Origin: Abditibacteriota bacterium | GTDB lineage: Bacteria > Armatimonadota > UBA5829 | Length of the DNA: 47,329 bases | NCBI GenBank assembly: GCA_017959625.1 | Contig: JAGDAG010000276.1 | Location: 1 to 47,329, forward strand | Direction of reading: 5' to 3' | Shown here: in pieces, positions 33,186 to 40,300 of the stretch | How positions within the stretch are numbered: the first letter of the stretch is position 1 | How the letters are laid out: the number at the start of each line of letters is the position of its first letter | Made by a program: the position numbers and the translations under genes | The notes under the pieces: generated by a model | What the model was told of the DNA's origin: nothing | The model's input: the letters and a program-made list of their open reading frames with translations, nothing else | Database searches by the model: none

Positions 33186-34277
33186 TGCTGAAGGCCATCT
33201 ATGACGAAGCTTCCGCAATGCTTGACGCTCTTAACGGAATAGGAGACCATCTTTGACCGTGCCAGGCTGGAGAGTGAAATAGCGGAGCTGGAAAAAAAGG
33301 CTGCCGAGCCTTCCTTCTGGAACGACGCCGCCGCTGCCGGAGAAGTGCTGCGCAGGACCTCTTCCCTGAAGGAGATGATCGGGCCCATCGCGGAACTGGA
33401 AAAAACCCTGACAGACCTGCGGGATCTGGCGGAAATGGTGGATGACGAGTTCGGTCCCGAGGCGGAGGAGCTGAAACGCGAAGCGGCGGAGGCTGCTGCC
33501 CGGCTGAAGAAGATAGAGCTCTTTACCTATCTTTCCGGAGAATACGACTCCTGCGATTGTTATATGGAGATCAACGCCGGCGCCGGAGGCACCGAAGCCT
33601 GCGACTGGGCGGAGATGCTTCTCAGGATGTATTCCCGCTGGGCGGAAAGGAAGGGCTTTAAGGTGGAGCTCGTGAATATGGTAGAGGGCGACCAGACAGG
33701 CGCAAGAAACGTTACGGTGCTGATTTCCGGCAAATACGCTTACGGCTATCTGCGCCGGGAAAGCGGAGTGCACAGGCTTGTGCGCATATCGCCCTATGAC
33801 GCCAACAAAAGAAGGCACACCACCTTTGCCGCCGTGGACGTTTCTCCCCTGATAGAGGACGACGGAAGCCTGGTGATTGACCCCGACGACCTGCGTATAG
33901 ATACCTTCCGTTCCAGCGGAGCCGGCGGACAGAACGTGAACAAGGTGGAGACCGCGGTGCGTATAGTGCATATACCTACCGGCATCACCGTTTCCTGTCA
34001 GACCGAAAGAAGCCAGCTGAAAAACAGGGAGCAGGCAATGAAGATGCTTACCTCCAAGCTGAAGGAAATGGAAAGAAAGGAAAAAGAAAACCTGCTTTCC
34101 GGGCTGAAGGGCGAGGTGAAAAGCAACGAATGGGGCAGCCAGATACGAAGCTACGTGTTCCAGCCCTATACCATGGTAAAGGATCACCGCACCAATACGG
34201 AGACCGGCGACGTCATCAAGATAATGAACGGCGAGATAGATTGCTTTATAGAAAGCGATCTGCGGCTTCTTAAATAA
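33185..34277 (+). CDS. prfB: Peptide chain release factor 2 with programmed +1 frameshift
   Basis: RF2 releases peptides at UGA and UAA. The first 23 codons (33185-33253) end at CTT TGA C; the ribosome shifts +1 at the TGA (33254-33256) into the frame of GAC 33255, giving 363 residues. An AGGAG lies 5 nt before the CTT, as the classical RF2 autoregulatory site needs. The catalytic GGQ (SSGAGGQNVNKVE) is intact. The stop-reading tripeptide reads Ser-Pro-Tyr (33789-33797) instead of the usual Ser-Pro-Phe. It overlaps both secA and the next gene by one base. Confidence 0.95.
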
Positions 34278-34891
34278 TGAAACGGTTGTTTTTTGCGTTT
34301 TTGCTGCTGCTTCCGGCAGCGGCCGGCTTCGGCGCGCCCCTTACCACTCTGGGCGCCCAGAACGGGGATACCTCCGGAGGCAATTATACTGCCGACGCTC
34401 TGCGTTATGCCGCCAGGACCCAGCTTGCCTTTGTTATAAGCAGCGACCTGAGGGATTTCACGTCGGCGGACGAGCCCTCGGGCGAGGAGCTTGTCAGCCT
34501 GATAGCCATAAAAAGCGACAAGGTATATTCCATGATCCTTACGGGAGAACAGATCGGAAAGGCGCTTAAGAAGGCCTTCTTTCTGTATCCGCGGGCAAAC
34601 CCGGCGTTCCTGCATTTGAGCGGGATGAGGGTGGTTTTGAAGGACCACGGGGTAAAAACCGTCGAGGTGGCTTCCGGAGACGGTTGGGAGCCTCTTGCCG
34701 GCAGGGTCTTGTATTCCGTGGCCATGAGCCAAAGCCTTGCCGAAGGCGTCCTGGGCTACTGGAAGCTGTGGAGCATAGAGGACGCGGAAGAAGAGAGCAT
34801 GACCATGGGGGATATCATCCCTTTGTATTTTGCCGAGCAGGATCAGAAGGATCCTTTTGAAAAGCGTATCACCACGGAGGAGGACCAATGA
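34277..34891 (+). CDS. Secreted protein resembling an isolated 5'-nucleotidase C-terminal domain
   Basis: 204 residues with a signal peptide (about residues 1-19, MKRLFFAFLLLLPAAAGFGA). The mature part resembles the UshA-type C-terminal substrate-binding domain (GGNYTADALRYAARTQLAFVISSDLR, then LTGEQIGKAL and VLYSVAMSQSLA). No metallophosphatase domain is present, so it is probably not an enzyme alone. It starts on the prfB stop and its end overlaps the next gene by ATGA, so the three are coupled. Function unknown; a binding or scaffold role is possible. Confidence 0.55.
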   Translation: MKRLFFAFLLLLPAAAGFGAPLTTLGAQNGDTSGGNYTADALRYAARTQLAFVISSDLRDFTSADEPSGEELVSLIAIKSDKVYSMILTGEQIGKALKKAFFLYPRANPAFLHLSGMRVVLKDHGVKTVEVASGDGWEPLAGRVLYSVAMSQSLAEGVLGYWKLWSIEDAEEESMTMGDIIPLYFAEQDQKDPFEKRITTEEDQ

Positions 34892-35805
34892 GGAAGGCTG
34901 TTTTCCTGCTGGCCCTGTTGTGGGCTTTTCTTCTGTGCTCCTGCAACAACGGCGTGGCCTTTGACGGAGATGCTGCATACAGGCTTCTTGAAAGCCAGAC
35001 CCGCATAGGCGACAGAAGCCCGGGGACCCCCGGCGCGCGGAAATGCGTTGCCCTTATAAAAGGGGAAATGTCCAAATACTGCTCCAGGGTGTATGAAGAC
35101 AGATTCACCGTTTCGGCAGAAGGGAAAAAACTGAGGCTTACAAACATAGTGGCCCTGCAGAACCCCGCCGCGGACAAATGGGTGCTGGTGTGCTCTCACT
35201 GGGACAACAGGCCTTTTTGCGACCGTGAAGAGGATAAGGCCCTTGCGGGAAAGTATTGCCCCGGCGCCAATGACGGGGCATCCTCCTGCGCCGTGCTTAT
35301 GGAGACCGCCCGTCAGCTTTCCCTTCGGAAGCCGAAAGTGGGAGTGATATACGTGTTTTTTGACGGAGAAGACTACGGACACACCGAAAAGGGCATGTAT
35401 CTGGGCTCCACTTGGTTTGCAAAGCAGGCGAAAAAGCATTTTGTCTGGAAGGGAACGGAAAAGGAAGTAAAATACGGGATCCTGCTGGATATGATAGGCG
35501 ACAGCAGCCTGAACATCTGCAAGGAAGCCCTTTCCGGGATATACGCCGGCAAAGAGATGGCAAAAGTGTGGAAAAACGCCGCCGATCTGGGTTACGGCGA
35601 CGTTTTTATCGACAGGGAAAAATACGCCGTCCACGACGATCATATACCTCTCAACGAGATCGCCGGTATCCCCACGATGGATATCATAGATTTCGATTAT
35701 CCCTACTGGCATACCACCCGGGACACTGCGGACAAATGCAGCCCGGAGAGCCTGAAAAAGGTGGGCGACGTGGTTTTGAAGACCCTGCTGGAGGAGAAGC
35801 CTTAG
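34888..35805 (+). CDS. M28-family lipoprotein, glutaminyl cyclase-like aminopeptidase
   Basis: 305 residues with a lipoprotein signal ending Leu16-Cys17-Ser18-Cys19, so the protein should be anchored outside the inner membrane. Metal ligands of the M28/glutaminyl-cyclase fold can be placed at His104 (SHWDNRP), Asp129 (GANDGAS), Glu161/Asp162 (DGEDYG), Asp205 (IGDSS) and His275 (YWHTTRDT). It could cyclise N-terminal Gln or remove N-terminal residues; the two activities are not separable by eye. It overlaps the preceding gene by 4 nt. Confidence 0.8.
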   Translation: MRKAVFLLALLWAFLLCSCNNGVAFDGDAAYRLLESQTRIGDRSPGTPGARKCVALIKGEMSKYCSRVYEDRFTVSAEGKKLRLTNIVALQNPAADKWVLVCSHWDNRPFCDREEDKALAGKYCPGANDGASSCAVLMETARQLSLRKPKVGVIYVFFDGEDYGHTEKGMYLGSTWFAKQAKKHFVWKGTEKEVKYGILLDMIGDSSLNICKEALSGIYAGKEMAKVWKNAADLGYGDVFIDREKYAVHDDHIPLNEIAGIPTMDIIDFDYPYWHTTRDTADKCSPESLKKVGDVVLKTLLEEKP

Positions 35806-35809
35806 CATA

Positions 35810-35838
35810 TTGACAAAACCGCAGATTTGCAGTATAAT
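35810..35838 (+). promoter_or_regulatory. Perfect-consensus promoter of the tRNA-Arg / tmRNA unit
   Basis: TTGACA (35810-35815), 17-nt spacer, TATAAT (35833-35838), 19 nt before the tRNA 5' end. An exact consensus, as often found before stable RNAs. Confidence 0.88.
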
Positions 35839-35856
35839 AATATTTGTCATAGAGAT

Positions 35857-35930
35857 GTGCTCGTAGCTCAGTGGATTAGAGCGACAGGTTGCGGTCCTGT
35901 AGGTCGGGGGTTCGACTCCCTTCGGGCACG
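35857..35930 (+). tRNA. tRNA-Arg (anticodon GCG)
   Basis: 74 nt, cloverleaf complete. The acceptor GTGCTCG pairs with CGGGCAC (one T-G wobble), the D stem is GCTC/GAGC, and the anticodon stem ACAGG/CCTGT carries loop TTGCGGT with GCG at positions 34-36. The T arm is GGGGG TTCGACT CCCTT with two wobble pairs. Discriminator G; CCA is not encoded. GCG reads CGC and by wobble CGU. Most bacteria read these with ACG modified to ICG, so this form is unusual. The tmRNA begins 12 nt downstream. Confidence 0.93.
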
Positions 35931-35942
35931 CTTTTTTATTCC

Positions 35943-36297
35943 GGGGGCGTATGGTTTCGACAGGAAAGTTATTCTTCGATCTGCGTGCCGAGGACCCGCT
36001 GGCCTCGTAAAAAGCGGGACTTAAAAATTAAACGGCAAAGATAATTCTTTCGCTCTCGCTGCGTAGTCGGCGAGCCTCTTAACTCACTGCTTCTGACTCG
36101 GTGAGGGCAGGGGTCAACCCAAGTCAGATCATTCCGGCGGAACGCCCGTGACCGTTTGGAAGACATCTTATCGGGTCTGGCAGTTCTTTACCTGTGTCTG
36201 CAAGGTTGGGGCTGCCGGGATCAAATGCAGAATACGCATGTAGAAGATCGCTGCAATGCTTTTTTGGACAGGGGTTCGATACCCCTCGCCTCCACCA
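35943..36297 (+). ncRNA. ssrA: Transfer-messenger RNA (tmRNA)
   Basis: 355 nt. The 5' end GGGGGCGTATGGTTTCGACAGG and 3' end GGGGTTCGATACCCCTCGCCTCCACCA form the tRNA-like part (acceptor GGGGGCG / CGCCTCC, encoded CCA). It rescues stalled ribosomes with SmpB. The tag frame reads GGC AAA GAT AAT TCT TTC GCT CTC GCT GCG TAG (36034-36066), giving GKDNSFALAA. It ends in the ALAA degron recognised by ClpXP. The resume codon is inferred as GGC. Pseudoknot sequences follow the tag. Confidence 0.97.
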
Positions 36298-36313
36298 ACC
36301 CCTTTGATCGAAG

Positions 36314-36343
36314 GCGGCCGCGCTGCGGCCGCTTTTGCTTTTT
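36314..36343 (+). terminator. Terminator after tmRNA
   Basis: GCGGCCGC (36314-36321) pairs with GCGGCCGC (36325-36332), 3-nt loop GCT, followed by TTTTGCTTTTT. Confidence 0.88.
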
Positions 36344-36385
36344 ATAATGCGGAGGATACCGTTTTGCATAAGGAGGAGCGGAACA

Positions 36386-36922
36386 ATGACGGAAAGACTG
36401 TTTGTTGACAGGAAGACCCTGAATATTATCCTGTTGGGCATAGCCGCGCTTATTCTTTTGTGCGGCTGCAGCCCGCGCCAACCCGGAACGGCTAAGGAAG
36501 ACCCCGGGAACGGAGTCAAATCAGGATCAAATGCGTTTGATCGGGAGCCTGTGGATATGACGGAGGCCGATTCGACCGTCATAGCGGAAGAGGGTTACGA
36601 CAGGGACCGGCCGGCGTTTTTTTTGCTTTCCGCGCTCTGTTTCCCGTTGACTGAAACGCGGCTTTTTTGGTATAATAATAAAGTAATATTGAAAAAAACG
36701 GGCTTTGCTCCCCGGGCATTTCTCCGGGTCTTGCCGGCTGCTGCCGGCTCGCAGGACCCTGCCGGAGGGGCGGCCGTTTACAGGGATTTAGCGGCAGGTC
36801 ATAAGACCTGCCTCTTTCTTTTTTCGGTCCGGCGGACGGCGCCGGAGGTTTGTTGTTCTTATCGGGCATACACAGGAGGGAACCCCAATGTGCGGTATAG
36901 TCGGATTTACGGGAAAACATAA
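36386..36922 (+). CDS. Small lipoprotein ORF with doubtful 3' end
   Basis: ATG 36386 has a strong Shine-Dalgarno (AAGGAGGAG) and encodes a signal with lipobox Leu25-Cys26-Gly27-Cys28, then a polar, Pro/Gly/Asp-rich stretch. Up to about codon 76 it looks coding. After a run of eight T (36617-36624) the frame passes through the glmS promoter and leader and overlaps the glmS start by 35 nt, which is implausible. Both other frames stop near 36650 just after the T-run. The real protein probably ends around 36650 or is frameshifted at the homopolymer. I do not recognise a family. Confidence 0.45.
   Translation: MTERLFVDRKTLNIILLGIAALILLCGCSPRQPGTAKEDPGNGVKSGSNAFDREPVDMTEADSTVIAEEGYDRDRPAFFLLSALCFPLTETRLFWYNNKVILKKTGFAPRAFLRVLPAAAGSQDPAGGAAVYRDLAAGHKTCLFLFSVRRTAPEVCCSYRAYTGGNPNVRYSRIYGKT
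36647..36676 (+). promoter_or_regulatory. Promoter of the glmS leader
   Basis: TTGACT (36647-36652), 18-nt spacer, TATAAT (36671-36676). Transcription would start near 36683, giving a leader of about 205 nt before the glmS ATG. Confidence 0.7.
36683..36887 (+). promoter_or_regulatory. Structured glmS leader with terminator/antiterminator potential (riboswitch-like candidate)
   Basis: Hairpins in order: CCCGG/CCGGG (36711-36728), GCCGGC/GCCGGC (36733-36748, loop TGCT), and a terminator stem at 36793-36812 with T-rich tail. Last is TCCGGCG/CGCCGGA after the terminator (about 36828-36846). The terminator 5' arm GGCAGGTC (36793-36800) can instead pair with upstream GACCCTGCC (36755-36763, one bulged C), which would prevent the terminator. 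This is the layout of an attenuator. I do not recognise a known riboswitch; it lacks the glmS-ribozyme cleavage core. It could alternatively encode a separate small RNA of about 140 nt. Confidence 0.45.
36793..36824 (+). terminator. Intrinsic terminator in the glmS leader
   Basis: GGCAGGTC (36793-36800), loop ATAA, GACCTGCC (36805-36812), then TCTTTCTTTTTT. A strong terminator placed after the promoter and 63 nt before the glmS ATG. Confidence 0.8.
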
Positions 36923-38711
36923 TGCGGCCCCCATTCTTCTTGAAGGGCTGAAGAAGCTGGAATACAGAGGCTACGATTCGGCGGGCATCGCCGTTATGAA
37001 CGGCAGCGAGATATCGGTGGATAAAGTGACCGGCCGTATATCAAATCTTTGTGAAAAGACCCGGGACGGCGGGGCGGTGCCGGGGCTTTGCGGCATAGGC
37101 CATACCCGCTGGGCCACCCACGGGGCCCCCACGGAAGAAAACGCCCATCCCCATCTGTCCAACGACGGCAGGTTTGCCGTGGTCCACAACGGCATCATAG
37201 AAAACTACCTTGCACTGCGCGAAGAGCTCACGGAAGCCGGCTACCGCTTTGAGAGCGAGACCGATACGGAAGTCATAGTGCATCTTATAGAGATGTATTA
37301 CAAGGGCAGCATGCGCGAGGCCCTTATCAACACTGCCAACCGCCTTCACGGCTCCTACGCCCTGGGGGTGATCTGCTCCGAGGATCCGGGCAAAATATAT
37401 GCTGCCCGTGAGGCAAGCCCCCTTATCCTGGGCGTGGGCCCGGAAGAAAACTTTTTTGCTTCCGACGTGACTGCTCTGGTGAACAATACCCGCAATATGA
37501 TCTACCTGGAGGACGGCGAATTTGCAGAGCTGTCTCCGGACGCGGCCAGGGTCTTTGACGTTACAGGCCAGGATATCCGCAAATCTCCCGTGCGTATCAC
37601 CTGGGACGTCCAGGCTGCGGAAAAGGGCGGTTACGACCATTTTATGCTGAAGGAGATAATGGAGCAGCCCGGGGCCGTGAAGGCAACCATTGCTCCCAGG
37701 ATAAAGGACGGCAGAGTGTTTTTTGAGGAGCTGTCTTTTTCCCGCCCGGACCTTCAGAACATACGCAAGATAATCATCACCGCCTGCGGCTCCGCCTATC
37801 ACGCCGGCTGCGCCGGCAGATACGCTCTGGAAAAGCTTTGCCGCATCCCCGTGGAGATAGAGCTGGCCAGCGAGCTACGCTACAGCGACCCTCTTATAGA
37901 CGAGCATACCCTTGTGATAGTGATCAGCCAGTCCGGCGAGACTGCGGATACCATAGCCGCCCTGAAGGAATGCAGGGAGCGGGGAGCGAAGACCATAGCC
38001 ATTGTAAACGTGGTGGGCAGCACCATCGCTTCTCTGGCAGACAGCACTATATATACGTGGGCGGGGCCGGAGATCGCCGTGGCCACCACAAAGGGCTACA
38101 CCACCCAGATAACCATCCTTTATATGCTGGCCGTATATTTCAGCAGCATCCTGGGGTATATAGCCGGAGCCGAGGTGGCGTATACCGATGAGATCCAGCA
38201 GCTGCCGAGCCGCATACAGCAGGCAATAGACCTGAACCCCTCCGCAGAAGCGCTGGCTAAAAAGTATCACCGCTCAAAGGCCCTTTTCTTTATCGGCAGG
38301 AACACCGATTACGCGGTGGCTCTGGAGGGCGCCCTCAAGATGAAGGAGATATCCTACGTCCATTCGGAGGCCTACGCGGCGGGAGAGCTGAAACACGGGA
38401 CCATCGCCCTCATAGAAGAAAAACAGCCGGTGATAGCCCTGTGTTGCAATCACGCTATCATGGAAAAGACCCTCAGCAATATAGTCGAGGTGAAAAGCCG
38501 GGGGGCGAAGGTCCTTGCCCTTACCTTCCGCAACAACCAGAAGATACTTTCCGTGGCGGACGATCTGCTGTTCATACCGGATGTGGACGCCGTTTTCTCC
38601 GCCGCCATCGAGATAGTGCCGCTGCAGCTTCTGGCATACTACGTTGCCAGGGAAAACGGCTGCGACATAGACAAGCCGAAAAACCTGGCAAAATCCGTAA
38701 CCGTGGAATAA
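36888..38711 (+). CDS. glmS: Glutamine-fructose-6-phosphate aminotransferase
   Basis: Makes glucosamine 6-phosphate from fructose 6-phosphate and glutamine, the entry to peptidoglycan amino sugars. The 607-residue product has the N-terminal nucleophile domain starting MCGIVGF (Cys2 after Met removal), HTRWATHG, and two SIS domains (ITACGSAYHAG, VIVISQSGETADTIAAL), ending DIDKPKNLAKSVTVE. GGAGGG precedes the ATG. The upstream leader suggests transcriptional regulation. Confidence 0.97.
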   Translation: MCGIVGFTGKHNAAPILLEGLKKLEYRGYDSAGIAVMNGSEISVDKVTGRISNLCEKTRDGGAVPGLCGIGHTRWATHGAPTEENAHPHLSNDGRFAVVHNGIIENYLALREELTEAGYRFESETDTEVIVHLIEMYYKGSMREALINTANRLHGSYALGVICSEDPGKIYAAREASPLILGVGPEENFFASDVTALVNNTRNMIYLEDGEFAELSPDAARVFDVTGQDIRKSPVRITWDVQAAEKGGYDHFMLKEIMEQPGAVKATIAPRIKDGRVFFEELSFSRPDLQNIRKIIITACGSAYHAGCAGRYALEKLCRIPVEIELASELRYSDPLIDEHTLVIVISQSGETADTIAALKECRERGAKTIAIVNVVGSTIASLADSTIYTWAGPEIAVATTKGYTTQITILYMLAVYFSSILGYIAGAEVAYTDEIQQLPSRIQQAIDLNPSAEALAKKYHRSKALFFIGRNTDYAVALEGALKMKEISYVHSEAYAAGELKHGTIALIEEKQPVIALCCNHAIMEKTLSNIVEVKSRGAKVLALTFRNNQKILSVADDLLFIPDVDAVFSAAIEIVPLQLLAYYVARENGCDIDKPKNLAKSVTVE

Positions 38712-38716
38712 TTGAC

Positions 38717-38754
38717 CCTTGCCGGAATTCATTGAATTCCGGCAAGGTTTTTTT
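38717..38754 (+). terminator. Strong terminator between glmS and guaA
   Basis: A 14-bp perfect stem (38717-38730 with 38734-38747; CCTTGCCGG...CCGGCAAGG around GAATTC arms), loop ATT, then seven T (38748-38754). It ends 16 nt before the guaA ATG, with no room for a promoter between. Confidence 0.9.
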
Positions 38755-38769
38755 GAAAGGTCGTTATAA

Positions 38770-40296
38770 ATGGATAAAGTTCTTGTTCTTGATTTCGGAG
38801 GGCAGTATAACCAGCTGATAGCCCGCAGGGTGCGGGAGCAGCGGGTCTTTGCCGAGATCAGGCCCTATGACAGAGTGGAGGCCCGGGACGTAAAGGAGTA
38901 TTCCGGGGTCATTTTCACCGGAGGCCCCGCCAGCGTTTATCTGGAGGCCTCTCCCCGCTGCAGCCGGGATATCCTTGAAGCCGGCGTTCCGGTGCTGGGC
39001 ATCTGCTACGGCGTCCAGCTTATGGCCTGGCTGGAAGGGGGAGAGGTGTCTTCCGCCGGCGGCTCCGGCGAATACGGAAGGACCCTCCTCAGGACCGAAA
39101 ACCACCCGCTTTTCCGGGATATCCCCGGAGAAAGCGTATGCTGGATGAGCCACACCGACTATATAAGCAGGGTCCCCGAAGGCTTCAGAGTCACCGCTGT
39201 CACCGACAGCTGTCCCTGCGCCGCCATGTGCTGCGATGAAAAAAAGCTTTACGGCGTCCAGTTCCATCCGGAGGTGGTGCATACGCAATACGGGAAGCAT
39301 GTGCTCCGCAATTTCCTTTTTGACGTCTGCGGCTGCGCGGGGGACTGGGACCCCCGGGACTACGCTTCGGAGCTTATAGAGGAATACAAGGCCCGGCTTT
39401 CCGGCAAAAGGGCTTTGCTTGCTCTTTCGGGAGGCGTGGATTCTTCGGTGTGCGCTTTGCTGCTCCACAGGGCTATAGGAAGCAGGCTTACCTGCGTTTT
39501 CGTGGATCACGGGCTTCTGCGCAAAGGGGAAGGCGACCTTGTGGAAAATACTTTCCGCCCTTTCCTTGGCGGCAGTCTGATACGGGTGGATGCGGAAGAG
39601 CGTTTTCTCAAAGCCCTGAAGGGAGTCAGGGACCCGGAACGGAAGCGGAAAATAATCGGCGAAGAGTTTATCCGGGTGTTCGAAGAGGAGGCCCGGAAGC
39701 TGGGGCATACGGAGGTGTTGGTACAGGGGACCATATATCCCGACGTGATAGAAAGCGGAAAGGGCAGCTCGGCAGTGATCAAAAGCCATCACAACGTGGG
39801 CGGGCTTCCGGAGAACGTTTCCTTTGACGAGATCGCGGAGCCCCTCAGAGAACTGTTCAAGGACGAGGTGCGCAGCGTTGGATCCATGCTTGGCCTTCCC
39901 CGGGAGCTGGTGTGGCGTCAGCCCTTCCCCGGCCCCGGGCTGGCGGTGCGCATCGTGGGAGAGGTGACCCGGGAAAAGGCGGACTCTTTGAGAGAAGCGG
40001 ACGCCATATTCAGGGAAGAAGTGGAAAAGGCGGGGCTGGACGCCGCTCCGAACCAGTATTTTGCGGTGCTCACCGATCTGCGCAGCGTAGGCGTGAAGGG
40101 AGACGCCCGTACCTACGGCTTTACGGTGGCTTTGCGGGCCGTGACCACAGACGATTTTATGACTGCGGAATGGACCCGTCTTCCCTATGAGGTCCTGGAA
40201 AGGGCCAGCAGCAGGATAACGAACGAAGTAGCGGGGATATCGAGGGTGGTTTACGACGTTTCCTCCAAGCCTCCCGCAACGGTGGAATGGGAGTAG
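38770..40296 (+). CDS. guaA: GMP synthase (glutamine-hydrolysing)
   Basis: Converts XMP to GMP. The 508-residue product has the class I amidotransferase domain (VLDFGGQYNQLIARRVRE, GICYGVQ with the nucleophile Cys, FHPEVVHTQYG). The ATP pyrophosphatase domain (LSGGVDSSVCALL) and C-terminal dimerisation domain (RPFPGPGL-type QPFPGPGLAVRIVGE, SSKPPATVEWE) follow. GAAAGG is the ribosome-binding site. pyrG begins 4 nt after its stop. Confidence 0.97.
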   Translation: MDKVLVLDFGGQYNQLIARRVREQRVFAEIRPYDRVEARDVKEYSGVIFTGGPASVYLEASPRCSRDILEAGVPVLGICYGVQLMAWLEGGEVSSAGGSGEYGRTLLRTENHPLFRDIPGESVCWMSHTDYISRVPEGFRVTAVTDSCPCAAMCCDEKKLYGVQFHPEVVHTQYGKHVLRNFLFDVCGCAGDWDPRDYASELIEEYKARLSGKRALLALSGGVDSSVCALLLHRAIGSRLTCVFVDHGLLRKGEGDLVENTFRPFLGGSLIRVDAEERFLKALKGVRDPERKRKIIGEEFIRVFEEEARKLGHTEVLVQGTIYPDVIESGKGSSAVIKSHHNVGGLPENVSFDEIAEPLRELFKDEVRSVGSMLGLPRELVWRQPFPGPGLAVRIVGEVTREKADSLREADAIFREEVEKAGLDAAPNQYFAVLTDLRSVGVKGDARTYGFTVALRAVTTDDFMTAEWTRLPYEVLERASSRITNEVAGISRVVYDVSSKPPATVEWE

Positions 40297-40300
40297 TATT

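Noticed and set aside
36250..36340. Integrated element at the 3' end of ssrA
   Set aside because: The tmRNA 3' end is intact and followed directly by a terminator and housekeeping genes; no integrase or duplicated 3' end is visible.
36683..36887. glmS ribozyme
   Set aside because: The leader lacks the conserved cleavage-site core and the ribozyme pseudoknot pattern, and instead shows a promoter-terminator layout.
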